A stretch of 64,000 bases of DNA from Dirofilaria immitis (GCA_024305405.1 JAKNDB010000098.1:2746501-2810500); one strand, 5' to 3'; positions 49,875-62,850 are shown, counted from the first letter of the stretch. Numbers and translations: made by a program. The notes: generated by a model from the sequence alone, not told the origin.

Positions 49875-52724
49875 TTATTTCCATTGCGCATTATTATGGG
49901 CATAGGGCATCGGCGGTGCGGGATTACGATATTGCATCCGTGGATTTACCCAGCTCTGATTTGATGGATATTGAGCTGGATAACTTATGGACAAAGGATA
50001 GGACTGTATAGTGGTGCTCTGTGCCTGCGGCGCTTGTACTATTGGATATTGAATAGGATACGCATCTTGACTTTCCATAGGTTGTTGTTGCTGTTGTTGT
50101 TGTTGCTGTTGTTGTTGCTGTTGTTGTTGTTGTTGTTGCTGTTGTTGCTGTTGTTGCACTTGTTTTGTATTATTTTTCGGTGTTGGGATACTAACGCATA
50201 CACTTTTACCTTTAATGATAAAATCGCGTATTTGACAAAATCGTTTCGTTACGTTTGGATCATTCACCGTAACAAATGCAAAACCACGATGCGGTTTTGG
50301 GATAAATACTCGTTCAACCTGAAGGCAGAAAAAGAAAGAAAATTGCATATATATATATATATATATATACATTTAAACGAATTTTTCGTATGATATTCCA
50401 TCATTAACCATTAGAAGACAGTCGAAAGCATTAAACAGAAATAAGAATTCTTTATAATTAGAAAGTTGAAAAAAGAAATGGAAAAAAACAGAAAAAGATT
50501 AGCTTCAATTTATATGCTGCAGAGAAACTATCGAAGGTTCAATAATACACCTATCTTGTTTGGATTACTGAATAGCAGTCTGTTGCAATTATTCCTCTTT
50601 AAAATCAAAATTTAAAAACAATTTACTTTGGCAAGAGGAGAAAATTTCTTTGCTTCTGCATCAAAAACATCAAATATATCCTTTTCTGTCAGTGTATTCC
50701 ACACACGCCCAACGTATAATTTTGTTGAAATTGTTTCGTGTACAACAGGAGCCATTTCAAAAGATGGCTGCTGTTGAACAATCTTGTTCGTAAAATGGTT
50801 TGGAAGTTTCACCTGGAATTTGGAAATCTTATGAAATATAAATAATAAAATCACTGACTATGGAAATGAAGAACAAGACGAAAAATTGTAAAGCTGGAAA
50901 ATCGCAGATATAAAAATATAAGAATTTTCTGTCTAAATGATGGCACCTTATTTCATTTATTATTTGATCAGTACCTATTGCGGAAACAAATCTGATTTAT
51001 GAATATTGTGTGTAAAAATTAAAGCCATAAAGAACATTTCCATACTCAAACAAATAACCACGATGAGAGCGAAGTCAGAAATCAAATTATAAACACTTTT
51101 CTTTCAAACTGCCAGTAAAAATTAAGAAGATATGTATTACTGACCTGTGCTACTCTTCCATCAATAAAAACTTCTTTGTCCCGAAGCACTTTGTCTTGCG
51201 ACCCAATATTGGCGAACTTAACGAATCCGTAACCTTTTGGCAAATTGGTTTTAAAATCGCGTTTGACCTATAATTGCATGTGATTCATGAAACTGACATC
51301 ATAAATAAAATATCTATTCTTAAAAATTTTATTCTAGCAATAATAAAGTCGAATAACTAAGTTATCGTCAGAAGCTAGTAAAACGCATCCCGCTTACGAA
51401 CACAGACATGCACACTTCCAAACAGGCAAATAGAAAGAACAATCGATCAGAGCAAACCTCAACATACTGAACTTCACCGTACTGTTCGAAAAATTTTTGA
51501 GCGCCTCCTCTTCTGTTTTGAAAGAGAGGTTGAGAACGATTAAATCTACCGGTACACGCAAACTTTCATTCAGACTACCATCCAAGCCAGAACGTTTTTC
51601 CCTACTAGATCCCCCATATCATCGTTTGATGGCCGTTTTCGATCACTTGGTGCTAAAAAGACAAAGTCATTCAAACATTTCTGACAACCCAATCTTGTTC
51701 ACATGCACATCTAGCAGACATCCAAAACATTCATATTTGCAGTCGGATGAGATGACGGGAGTAACATCAATAAGTTACACAGAGCCAACTCTATCACAGC
51801 GTACTTCTACTAAACTATTTAAGGATTCGAAATAATTATTTGGATCTCACAGATAGCACCCTTACGTTTATTATATTTGGTACGCTTATTATATATATGA
51901 TATAATGTTCATGGTGCTTAGTTAAAATGATCATCAGATAATGTTACAATAAATTTATATTAAGTACCCAATGCAAATTATCAATATAATAAGCAATATT
52001 CAAGAAATAATTCCAATACTTACGAGTCGCAAAGATCGCTACATAATGTCGCATCCCCAACCACCTTTTGGTGGATAAATACACCGCTTTTGTTCATCTA
52101 CCCTGCAAAACATGACAGAATATGACAAATGTCAAATGATTATCGTTTGTTCATCAAACATTCAGTTATCCAAGAAATCTGCACTGACTAACATCATCAA
52201 ATTCAAATACATACGCTAATGTTCGATAAATTCCATTTGACTGATTTTTGAATTTTAATCCTATAGCCTCAGGATACGAATGTGCAAGTGTAGCTATCGG
52301 TAAGTTACCATCATCGTCCACAGGAATTTCAAGCACATTATTACCATCTTCACTTGAACCTACGCTTATATATCCATCAAAATCAAGAGCTAAAAAAATT
52401 AAATAATTTATTAGAATAGGAGAAACTGCTGATGATAATATTATTCTTCCTGGCTCTGATTTTTCTAGGGATTTCACATCTGCTAGTTGCAAAGCAAAAA
52501 ATTCTAGTAAAACTCTAGAATACTAAACTTTTTTAAGGCCAGGAAAATACTTCTGTCGGCAACTTTATGTGCCAAAAATCAAGCAAAACTTCGAGATTCA
52601 TAGGATCAACATTGGTTTAAACAAAACCTACAAGCAGAATTTTTTCTAACAGACTGTACATCAGTAGATTCATTTGATGTTTCCACATTCAACTCCGCCT
52701 CTCCATTTCTTGGTTGTTCGAGCA
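49875..52724 (-). CDS. tdp-1: TDP-43 orthologue (TARDBP/TDP-1), two-RRM RNA-binding protein
   Basis: Nuclear RNA-binding protein of splicing and RNA metabolism. Exons: 52724-52628, 52389-52193, 52102-52024, 51652-51458, 51267-51145, 50812-50627, 50318-49875; about 440 codons, close to the usual 414. The start MLEQPRNGEAEL follows a TTTCACAG acceptor nine bases upstream, suggesting a 5' noncoding exon or trans-splicing. The TDP-43 N-terminal fold is visible (NNVLEIPVDDDGNLPIATL, YPEAIGLKFKNQS), then a basic DRKRPSNDD, RRM1 (DLIVLNLSF, KGYGFVKFA), RRM2 (KLYVGRVW, VFIPKPHRGFAFVTV, FIIKGKSVCVSI), 25 glutamines and a Pro/Tyr/Gln-rich tail instead of a Gly-rich one. Frame breaks at 51489-51498, 51611-51615 and 52054-52057; the first three exon junctions are not fully resolved. 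Confidence 0.92.
50082..50156 (-). repeat. (CAA/CAG)n coding repeat, 25 glutamines
   Basis: Twenty CAA and five CAG codons without interruption, followed on the gene strand by CCT ATG GAA. The mixed codons reduce slippage but the tract is likely length-variable. The poly-Leu frame on the other strand is an artefact. Confidence 0.95.
50345..50370 (+). repeat. (AT)n microsatellite in TDP-43-like intron
   Basis: About 12 AT dinucleotides directly upstream (gene sense) of the acceptor of the last exon. Confidence 0.9.
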
Positions 52725-53829
52725 TTGTATTGGTCTGTGAAAGGAAAAAAATTTCATAAAATAGCAGCAAATTTACGAATTTTAATGTAAGTATAAATGG
52801 CAGCGACACTTATTCATACTTGATATATCATAGTAACATAAATATTTTATTAATTTTAAATTGTATAAAAGAATAAAGTGTTAAATATCTTTAATATATC
52901 TAAATTTCTTAAGTTTAGCCGATTATCACTTATCACTCATTATCAAATGAACAAATTACATAATAGTACTTTCGAAAAAAAAAGTCCTAAATGAGGAATC
53001 AATAAAATTTGTTGGAAGAGAAATGAAAAATTAGTAAAAACTTGTTGAGAGAGTGAGAAAGAAGAAATTACGACAGGAAATGACAAGAAGAGGAAAGCAC
53101 AATGAATACAAAATACATACACATCATTATCGATATAAATACACATAGATCAACTCAACTCAGCAATCATGACAACAACAACAACAACGACAGAGAATGG
53201 TCGTTTTTGAATGTCAATACTAATAACCCTCCCCTTCCTTCTCTCCTCACTCCCGAGACATCGCGGGAACGAACCGGTGAGCAAACAGCGAGCAAATCAA
53301 ATCCTATGCCAACGCTAACAAAAAAAATGCAAGAAAAAAAACTAACTGGCTAGATTCGACTTATCCCTATTCTTCGGTCTTGTATATTTCGCGCTACTCG
53401 TTATCGAAAGTATCAAAATGTTATTGATTCAGAATGGTTTTTCTTTTTTCTTTTTACGTTTTTATTCCAAATAACTTGCCTGAAGTCTGGGTAAGCTACC
53501 CAAAATTAATTTTAGAATTACTATAAAATTATAATAAATAAATGGATATTATTTTCAAAAAAAAAACTTTTTTAAAATAATTATTTGTCTATTTATTAGA
53601 TTTTTGAATATTTCAATTTTAAATTTCTTTTGTTATATTAGTCAATTTATATCCAAAATCCTATTCTCCAATTTTTTTTGCTATTTTATTTCATCATACA
53701 GCTTCTACTTTATATTTGAATAATGCTACGTGCATTTATTACGTTATTCGTGTAACGTGGATTACGTATGTTTGTAACGTCATTTCGTGCTTGATAATGA
53801 TTGATAATAATATGTATTACATGCAAATA
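52725..53829. promoter_or_regulatory. Shared upstream region, TDP-43-like and YIPF3-like genes
   Basis: The divergent interval between the two starts. A GC-richer patch at about 53180-53400 (ACATCGCGGGAACGAACCGG, for example) is the likely core promoter area. The Asn-rich 83-codon plus-strand frame across it (53102-53353) has no splice or family support and I leave it out. Confidence 0.45.
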
Positions 53830-55817
53830 ATGGAGAGCACAAGTTCAAGAAATCGTTCAAGCTCTACTAATAATATTTCACAAGAAGCTGAAAATTTTCT
53901 ACATACGAAAATTCCTGAAATGGTATGCTTTGAAAATTTTTTGAACAAAAGCACTGAAATAATATAAAATAAAATTATGATTATTTTTGTTAAATACATT
54001 TCCGTCTAATAATACGATAATTTTTCAGTGATAAATAATCAACAAATTCTTCATACTCCAAATATTCAAATCTGAATTGTGATATTGTTCAAGTTTTTTA
54101 GATATTAAAAATAGTTGTTTCTGTAGTATTGATCAATAAGATCGATACATTAGTTGATATATGATAATTTGTGCAAATCTGAAGCAACAAAAGTTTCTCA
54201 GCAAACAAATGAAAGGTATATTAAGTTCTTAGAATCGGATATACTACGATTTTATTTTAACATAGAAATCACATCAATCCAAAATCCTTGGATTCAATCT
54301 TTCAAAATTTACTTAATAGTAACATAGTAATATGTATGAAATTGACGAATTATACCTTATAGGTTTGGGAAGCAGGCAGTAAAAGAATGAAGGATACGTT
54401 AAGTTCTTACGGCCGTATCGATTTATTTCGACCTTATTTTGATGTAGAACCACGCCAAGTTCGAAATCGTTTGATACAATCTTTTATACCTCGAAAGCCT
54501 TCGCAAATGAATATTTCCAATGATATGTATGGACCAACGATGATTCTTCTTACTTTGGTTGCGCTGCTTCTCTGTTCCATGAAATCATCTGGGTAAAATT
54601 CTTTTCACATAGGAAATATCAAGACTGCATAAAAATGCAATTAATGAGCTTCATTCTTCTCAGTTGAATTTTCTTAAAATGATTTGACTTTCTCATGATA
54701 AATATATTTACTAACATAGCTAATTTTTATAGTTTTACGTTCTGTGAATTCGAAAAGTCAATCCTTTCGTTGCTATTTTGACGGATTTTTTAATGATGAA
54801 TCTTATATTTTTGCATAAGAGAATCATTAATAAGAAAGTTGAATCCTTGTAATTATACGATTGGAATCTACAAAGTTGAATTTTTATAGATACATGCAGG
54901 ACATGATTTTGCTAATCATATAAGACTGAAAGCTTTGTATATTGAGTATCTATCTTATAATTGTTTTAAGATTAGAATAATCTCAGGTATACAGTTCAAG
55001 ATGGTACTTTGATTGGTACAGCAATGGTCACTTGTTTTGGTGCTTGGTTTTTATGTCTTTAGTGATATATGCCTTATGCTTGATGTTTAGTCTGGATATA
55101 GCATTCATCCATTTCTTCTCGTTATATGTAAATTTTTATTGATTTCTTTAATCATTATCTTATTTAAGATAGTCAATTTAGAGAAATGATGATACTGATA
55201 AGGAATTAAGCAAAAAAGACAGAAAGTTTCGTCTTTTCAATTTTTTTTCTAAAAAATCTTTGAATTTTTCAGGGATATTCCTTATGTAGCCATTGTGTGG
55301 TACTTTTCCTGACAACGATATTCCATCCAATACATTCACATTTATTTTTTATGCAACAATGATCATCTTTTGTGTTCCATCCGCTTTACGAGTGGTAGTA
55401 TTTTTGAGAATTACAAAGTTTATAAAGCTAAAGATTATTTGTTTCTTTTTATTGAGTATCTTATAAATAATATATACTTTAGAGTTTATATTTGTGCTCA
55501 CGGGCTCACGAATGTATTCACAAATTAGCGATTATTGCGACAACTTATATATTACATCTTAGTTACCTTTGTTATTTGCACTATGGCTTCCATGTCGTTG
55601 TTGAAGGTAACTTTCGTATTTTTTGATAAGTTTCATTGTAATGGTCGGCTGCTAAACATATATGCAACGATATGCTTATTATCAAGCTAAAACACTTATA
55701 ATTATTATAAATACAATCTTTGACAGTAAAAAATTACTCAATTAAATTACAGAAATTGATGGAATTCTTGGAGATATGCAACAAAGTCAAGTCACTTCTC
55801 TACCATCCATAACTTAA
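53830..55817 (+). CDS. YIPF3-like Golgi membrane protein (Yip1 domain), 6 exons
   Basis: Multi-pass membrane protein of the Yip1 family, in animals located at the cis-Golgi with YIPF4. Exons: 53830-53922, 54363-54592, 54987-55127, 55273-55394, 55493-55606, 55753-55817; about 255 codons. The start chosen is MESTSSRNRSSS; two in-frame ATGs lie upstream (53716 and 53821). Diagnostic matches to YIPF3: YGRIDLFRPYFDVEPRQVRN, then LIQSFIPRK, DMYGPTMILLTLVALLL, DGTLIGTAMVTCFG, GYSLCSHCVVLFLTT, and YLHYGFHVVVE near the end. About five hydrophobic helices are visible, with a cytosolic Ser-rich N-terminus shorter than the vertebrate one. Frame breaks at 55048-55052 and 55345-55350 need one extra T each. 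The gene converges with MTAP. Confidence 0.9.
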
Positions 55818-57370
55818 AACGATACTATCAACTCATCCATCTTTCTGTTAATATAATCTATCTAATTCTTAGAATTAATACAATTAATTCTTGTACAAAA
55901 TTCAAATTTTGTTATAAATGTTGCAGATCATATAAATTGTTAATCTTTGTTTTTCCCTTCACCAGATAATGAATGCAGTTGATATAATTTTGTAGAGAAT
56001 TATCATCATTCGATTTTTGTCAAAGACATTATGAGCTATTAAATTATTATTATCATGATACTGATTTATTAATCACATGTTTTGATAAGAGACAATAATA
56101 TATTATAATTTGAATGTGAGCATATTTTTACAATTCAGTATAGCTCATAACACGTTTTGATAAAAAAAAAAAATCGAACGACAAAAAATTGGAGAATTCT
56201 TCTTTTTTAATAAGCTTGAGATAAAACGTGAAAAGAGAAACCAAACAAAAGATCTAACAAAACGAAAATAATTTAAAACTAGTTCATTTAAATATTACGC
56301 TATTCTTTGAAAAGATGTTCATTTTCTTAATAAAAAAAAATGGCTAAATGATTTGAATTTCTATTTATAATTCATAGAAGACAGATTCCCTAATTAATAT
56401 TTTCTAACAGTAAAAAAAGATAATAATTTGCTGCATTATTTGTTTGTTAGATGGAACTTTTACAAACATAGCAATATGATATCAGTGAAAAAAGTATTAT
56501 AGATTTTTCTTGCTCAAAAATATTACTTCAGTTGCAAAAGAGAAAAATGATTTCATTACGGATATTTGAATAAATCATTTTTTTTACCGAAAAATTAAGC
56601 AAGATATCTTCTTTCATATTATCATTTAAAAAGTCTATGGGTTTAAATAAAATGTATGGTAGTTGTAAATAAAATTTTATTTATCCAGTATACAGCATAT
56701 AAATGTATAGAAGTGATAAATGAAAAACTAGTTATATGATGAAAATCTATCTTGAGGCGTTTAATCTATTTCGAAGCGATTAATTATTTTAGTAAAATGA
56801 TATGTTCTGATACGACAACTTAAAAAAGTACGACATTTCTTACACTAAAGAATTTTTTTTTTTTTTTTACTGTACAACGTTTCTTATATTAGAGAATTTA
56901 ACGAATTTGGAAAAAGAAAAAGTATATAAAAATGAACCTTTACTTATCTAAAAACTAAACGAAATAAAACATACTGAATTGTTCACTTTCTGCCTATAAA
57001 AATTTAAATGTTATAATGAAATGAATGAACAGAGAAAATAAATCAATTTAGGATTAAATTGCTTGTTTTTCTATATTCGAAGAAGGGATAGATATCGAGA
57101 ACGAGACTTAATAGAAAAGTCTAAGTGCATTACGATAATATCGATAACATCACTTCCATGACCAAATGAAATTTTATGTATGTCATATTTCATACGCTTT
57201 AATGATAATGTATGTAGCATCGCGAGATACAATTTAACAGAAACAGTTAACAGATAAGCATAAAAAAATTATAAGATAGAAATGGAATCAAAATTTTTAT
57301 CTTTGTTAAAATGTAAAATTAGATGACAAAAATCAACAATGAGGTTCTCTGAAAATAGTTGTTCGATACT
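55818..57370. other. 3' flanks of YIPF3-like and MTAP genes, no gene seen
   Basis: AT-rich with homopolymer runs. No exon with splice context and no obvious repeat array. Confidence 0.5.
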
Positions 57371-59740
57371 TCAATATTTCAAATGATCGAAGACCACATG
57401 TTCATCGACCATAACTCCTGCTCGAGCTGTCTTCTGGAATACTCGCAAACCGATGATTAAACACTTGCATTAAAATGTAAGATGAGGTTCACTATATGCT
57501 ATAAATCTGCTTCAGCATACAAGTATGTAAGCTTGTCTCTCATAATAAAGTAAACAAATCATGAATTAGAAGCAGTTGAAGTAATTTCAGTAAAATGCAT
57601 GGAAAACCTTAGCCTCCATTATTTCATTATTCCAGTTCATTGCTCCAATTTTTTCGATTGCAGTAAGGAAGAGAGTTTTAGCTCTATCCGAAGATTCTCG
57701 CATTCTTTGAGCCACCAAATCAACTGATACCTAGAAATCATTTATCACAACTGAATAGAATTACTTTCACATTTCAGAAATCTTTTTACAATCTTTCTAA
57801 ATCTTACTTTCTTTAAATCAAAATTAAAAGAAAAATATGACCTTTTCACCCTCTCGCCAGCAATCATAATCCGTTACAATAGCAGTTGTTGCAAGTGGAA
57901 TGCCCAGTTCTTTGGCCAGATAAACCTATTAAATAACAATGAATCAAAAAAGTAGAAACTCAAGCATCCCAATCTAAATAAAGTTTCTATAAAAACAATT
58001 ATTTATATTGAAACAAATCACTTAATTTTAATGAGAAAACTAAATGTTGGTTATGGGTTTATATTTTCAATAGCGGGTCAAATGCAAATGTCTTACGTCG
58101 ACAGTATTATTTCTTTTAGATGACTATAAATTCATTTTTAGCATGGCAGATTACACTAAATGTCTTTATTATCAAAGCTTACTTCTGGACAGACAGTCAT
58201 ATTGATGATATCAGCATTCCAGCTACGGTAAACTTCACTTTCAGCTCGAGAAGAATATCGTGGTCCTTCAATACATACTGCCGTTCCGGTTTTGAAAAAC
58301 TTGTATTTAAGTTCTTGTGCAGATGTGATTAAAACCTAAAACCAAATAAGTTTAGGAACACGAAACAGATAATCAGAAATAGTTTGCAAAATTTCTCAAA
58401 GAAATGATTTCTCACTTTCTAAACAGATATTTCCGATGTTTTCGCTGCATTATCAAATTAAAATATTGATCATACCTGTCTTAATTTTTCATTGTATGCT
58501 GGATGCATAGGAATGTGACATACACCTTTTGGATGGCCATCTTTACCATCATGGAATGTTATCTCACGCTTGAATGTTCTGAAGTTAAGTAATAAATTAG
58601 AAACATATACCTTTAAAGTTGAAATTTTGAAAATAATTTGAGACATTAACAATCTGTATTGCATATTTTGATAAGTTCATCCCTTATCTTTTTCATTTAA
58701 GCTAGATAAATATGCCAGGAAAATAATTGTTATCTCAATCCAGCTATATATGAAATACAATTTTTGCGCGGAAAAAGTTCTTCGCGGGAAAAATACTCAA
58801 GTGAGGTTCGTTGTTTTACGCGGGAACAATTCTCAAGTGAGATTCGTTGTTTTACGCGGGAAAAATGATTAAATAAAGCTCGCTGATCAATAACCTTGTA
58901 ATATGCTGCACTTTCTGTTTTAAGACAGTATAATTCTTGAAGAAATTGACAAAGCCTAAACTTAGCATTGACTTTTTATTTTCTGCATATTATCAATAGT
59001 GTCATCTTATCTTTGCTCTAATTGAATGCATCCAAGTCTGTCAAAAAGAAACCTATAATTCACCTGTCAATGAAGGTATCCAAAAACACAAATGAACAAG
59101 GTGTAAGTTCTTCTTTCAAACTTCCGCATGCCGCCGTAGATAAAATGACCTTTGCTCCTCAAATGATTTTGTTCAGTAATAGTTACAGAGTGCAGAGATA
59201 AACAACTATTAAATTTAAAACTAATTCAAATTGCCGATGACATAAAAAAGTTTTCAACGCTATCTAGCCGACTTCTACTGCAAAAAAAAGCAAAAAAAAA
59301 ACAAAAAAGCTCTACCTTGCTGCATTAAAGCCCAGAAATTTGCCCGATAGTTGACATTTGTTGGTGATATATCATGCTTTCGACCATGACGTGATAGCAG
59401 AATACAAGTAGTATCACCTACTTTTCCTTCGATCAGAGCATCTGATGGTGAACCAAATGGTGTATTTACTTTATATTCTCGTGCATTAGTAAATATTTTT
59501 GGGTCTTCAAGACCAGTTCCTCCGATAATTCCAATCTAAAAAGTCCTCTAACAACTGTTTTCTACGCTGTAATAAATTACAAAAACTTACAAATTTAGAA
59601 AAACTTACAATTCTAAGATGTTCTTTACATATTGTATTACAGTATACTAGAGCAATTTAAACTATATAAAAATTTCACTACGATTCAAACTTTATCAGAA
59701 AAGATTGAATATGAAGCAAATTAGTAACCTTGAAATCCAT
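57371..59740 (-). CDS. mtap: S-methyl-5'-thioadenosine phosphorylase (MTAP), 8 exons
   Basis: Cytosolic enzyme of methionine salvage: phosphate cleaves 5'-methylthioadenosine to adenine and methylthioribose-1-phosphate. Exons: 59740-59729, 59535-59316, 59157-59064, 58578-58476, 58335-58183, 57925-57842, 57730-57608, 57433-57371. They sum to 283 codons plus stop, the length I recall for the human enzyme. The first coding exon is only 12 bases (MDFK) before [12 protein letters not shown]. Family motifs: [28 protein letters not shown] (phosphate site), [48 protein letters not shown]. The frame is open throughout, with no frame break, unlike every other gene here. Almost the whole third intron is one arm of a large inverted repeat. 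Confidence 0.95.
58604..59018 (-). repeat. Inverted-repeat arm 1 (inside MTAP intron)
   Basis: About 415 bases, nearly filling the intron between 58579 and 59063. It is the reverse complement of 61134-61526 with, by eye, about 85 percent identity. Shared blocks: AAATTTTGAAAATAATTTGA, TTATCTCAATCCAGCTA, CGCGGAAAAAGTTCTTCG, CACTTTCTGTTTTAAGACAG, TGCATATTATCAATAGTGT. This arm has an internal duplication of about 39 bases (TTCGTTGTTTTACGCGGGAA twice). Confidence 0.9.
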
Positions 59741-61133
59741 TGTAATTATTGATATTTCTGGATGTAACACAAATCTGGAAGCAACTAATAGATTCCTTTT
59801 AAAGTATTACTATATACGATGAGCAAAAATTTCGAAAAATCAAAAAATAAAACTAAAGAAATAAAACGATTTTTGCTTGTCAATTCTTCAATAATGACTT
59901 TAAAGATATGGAAATATTACGAATATTTGGTTTAAAAAAATCAGGTAAATTAAAAAATTTAAGAGTAAATTAAAATATTGAATGCTATTATGGCAAATGA
60001 TGTGGTTATTGAAGAAGAAAGAGACTAATTTTCTACCAATGTATTTAGAAAATAAATGTAAAATTAACTGAAAAATGGAATTTTTCAAAGTCTTATGAAT
60101 GTAACAATTTTGGAAAAGTTATATATACATTTTAGCATTTAACAAATTCAAACGTTAATGAAAAGAATAAACAAAAATAAAAGCATATGTAAAATATATG
60201 TATACAAATAAATATAAGTGAAAATAATTACTTCAATAGATAAGATAATTTAAAAAAAAAAAAGGGAAAAGAAATTTAGGAAAAGAAATTTTTGCATTAG
60301 TTTCATACAATACCAAAATAAAACATTTGAAATTATAGAAGTCATATAATTGCATAACTGGTATTTAAAGCAAAAGTAACCCATGACATTTTCAAATGAT
60401 TAATACATACAGCATATAGCAGAATCAAAAGTTCCAGTTAAGAATCGGCATACTGTATAGACTGAATTATAAAAGAACAAATTGCCACATTCTATAATGA
60501 ACATTAATATAAGTATACCCTTTGATCATCCGATGAATGACTGACTACTTTTGCAAAATTTTAACATTTTATTTAAACTTTTGTAATAAAATAATCATCA
60601 ATAGCTCAAAAAAACTCTCACAAATATTTTATTCCTGAAAAAAATTTTTTTTCTTAGAAAAAATCAATGTAAATTTCCAATAAACAAGTTATAATCGATT
60701 ATAAATAAAATTTTAATTTAGAAATAAAATGAAGATTGCTTAAAGCTTCTTTTACAATAAATCTGCGTGAGAAAAATGATGATAATAATGCTAATATCTG
60801 CAATCATATAAATCAAAAAAACTCTTCATGTGATGAAAAAAGAAAGATTAAAACTTCATTATCATTTGTCGGAAGCATTATCATTCAGCTCATTCCCAAA
60901 AACAAATTCTAGAATTCATCTTTCAGTGCGTAATTTAAACATCAAATCTCCCCTATAATTTAGATTGAACTATTCAATAAAACGATTACACAAAGGGTCA
61001 AACTATAAAGAAAGATGATTAAGTAAAATGGCTGCATGATAACATAAAAACAGACCATTATAAAAATGAAAATTTTGCTTCTTTTTCGTTTTCTAATACC
61101 ACTCAGCCTCATCAGCTCTTACTAGATGTTCGA
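59741..61133. other. 5' flank of MTAP, between inverted-repeat arms
   Basis: Contains the MTAP upstream region. No TATA box or other exon can be named. AT-rich, with an A-run (60253-60262). Confidence 0.5.
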
Positions 61134-61526
61134 TTAGACCAAGGATAAGATAACACTATTGATAATATGCAGGAAATAAAAAGCCAATGCTAAGTTTACG
61201 CTTTATCAATTTCTCCACGAATTATACTGTCTTAAAACAGAAAGTGAATTAAGCATTAGAACTCACCAACATATGTTGCAAGGTTATTGATTAGCGAGCT
61301 TTATTTGAGCATTTTTCCCGCGCAAAACAACGACCTCACCTGAACATTTGTTCCACGAAGAACTTTTTCCGCGTAAAAATTGAATTTCATATTTAGCTAG
61401 CTGGATTGAGATAACGATTATTTTTTTGGCATATTTATCTACCTCAAATGAAAAAGATAAATGATGAACTTATCAATACAGATTGATAATATTTCAAATT
61501 ATTTTCAAAATTTGAACTTTAAAAGT
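61134..61526 (+). repeat. Inverted-repeat arm 2 (upstream of MTAP)
   Basis: Partner of the arm at 58604-59018. It has a single copy of the TTTTGCGCGGGAAAAATGCT block (read on minus) and about 25 bases absent from the other arm (ATATGTTGGTGAGTTCTAAT on minus). The spacing between arms is about 2.1 kb and includes the MTAP start codon and first three exons. Confidence 0.9.
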
Positions 61527-61699
61527 AAAAATTAGAAACTATAGAAAAAAAAGAAAAAAGAAATTCATAAGATCAATAAAAAGTTAGCAATAATGATCGA
61601 AAAATTTTAATCATTATCCGTAAATCATCATTCATTTTTTATTCATCAATTTTGAAGAATTCGGGAAAATACGATAACGAAATTGTCTCATATAAATTA

Positions 61700-62125
61700 A
61701 TCATAAAAATTGTTACAAAATTAATCAATCAATTTCTTAAGAGAAAACGAACTAAGTGTATTAATTTGAACGACGCCAAATGTCACTGTGTGGTAGACAT
61801 TTTAATTGAAGATGAAATAATCCGATTATTCAGACAAAAAAAATTATCGTGATAAAACCGGAAAATCACGTGAAAGTGACGTTAACAAATTATTGCCGTT
61901 GTTACGGCAAGTTTTTCATTGAAGAAAGGATAATCCAATTTAGTGAAGAAAAAAAGGTGCTTATTTAAAATCGAAAAACCATGTCAAAGTAGCATAAACG
62001 AGTTATCACCATTACCGTAACAGGTATTTTACAGAAGAAAGAATAATCCAATTTATGGAAAGAAAAGAATAAAATGCTCATTTGAAACCGAGAATTTATG
62101 TCAAAGTAGCATAAATGGATTACTG
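61700..62125 (+). repeat. Tandem repeat, 113-bp unit, 3 to 4 copies
   Basis: Copies are anchored by GAAGATGAAATAATCCGATT (61808), GAAGAAAGGATAATCCAATT (61921) and GAAGAAAGAATAATCCAATT (62034). The 66-codon frame at 61652-61852 lies over the first copy and is not supported as a gene. Confidence 0.8.
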
Positions 62126-62283
62126 CTATTTGTTTATTTCATGTATGGCAAGCTAATCCTGAACCTAATTTGTCATTGTAAGTGAGTAGGATAGTTGAAG
62201 AGGATGGAAGAAGGAAATGGGAAAAGTAGAAGCGATGGTAGTACAAATTTTTAGTTCTTGGATTTTTTTTTTCTAAAGTTTTA

Positions 62284-62435
62284 ATCATTGTATCAGTATT
62301 GAAAGATACTAGGGCCAAATTATCATTAATTATCGTTATATCAGTATAGAAAGATAGTAGGGCCAAATTATCATTACCTATCATTATATCAGTATAGAAA
62401 GATACTAGGGTTAAATTATCATTAATCAAGTCCAA
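62284..62435 (+). repeat. Tandem repeat, about 55-bp unit x 3
   Basis: The unit contains TATATCAGTATAGAAAGATA, CTAGGGCCAAATTATCATTA. The minus-strand frame 62139-62435 is a by-product. Confidence 0.9.
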
Positions 62436-62729
62436 ATTCTCACTACTTATTGTAATTTGTATTTTATGGATAATTCGATTAATTTTGCATTTAGTGAAAT
62501 TATGTCAAAAAAAAACATAAATTTTATATTAATTTTTACTATGAAATATATTGTATTTCTCGAGAAAATACGATATTGCGATATTTCACATTTTTTCTAA
62601 AAGATACGGTATTCCGAAAATGGTAGGTAATTGTATGTACATATTTGAAATAATAATATTTATATTTCATCTTATATTAGTATTGTTATTTTATAATTTA
62701 TTACATCTGTTACGTATAGCAATGAACGT

Positions 62730-62850
62730 AATGAATACATTTTCGTCTCTGTTACGTATTACACGTATGGAAATATCTTCTCTTTCGCTGATATCGTTTC
62801 TGTTACGTATTGAACGTATGGAAATATCTTCTATTTCGCTGATAATTTTA
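62730..62850 (+). repeat. Tandem duplication, about 57 bp x 2
   Basis: TCTGTTACGTATT-AACGTATGG followed by AAATATCTTCTCTTTCGCTG occurs twice, with a partial third copy upstream (62707). Confidence 0.85.

Noticed and set aside
49971..50393. 140-codon plus-strand poly-Leu frame
   Set aside because: Antisense of the TDP-43-like polyQ exon.
51497..51835. 112-codon plus-strand frame
   Set aside because: Antisense to the TDP-43-like RRM1 exon and its flanking intron; the minus strand carries the conserved protein.
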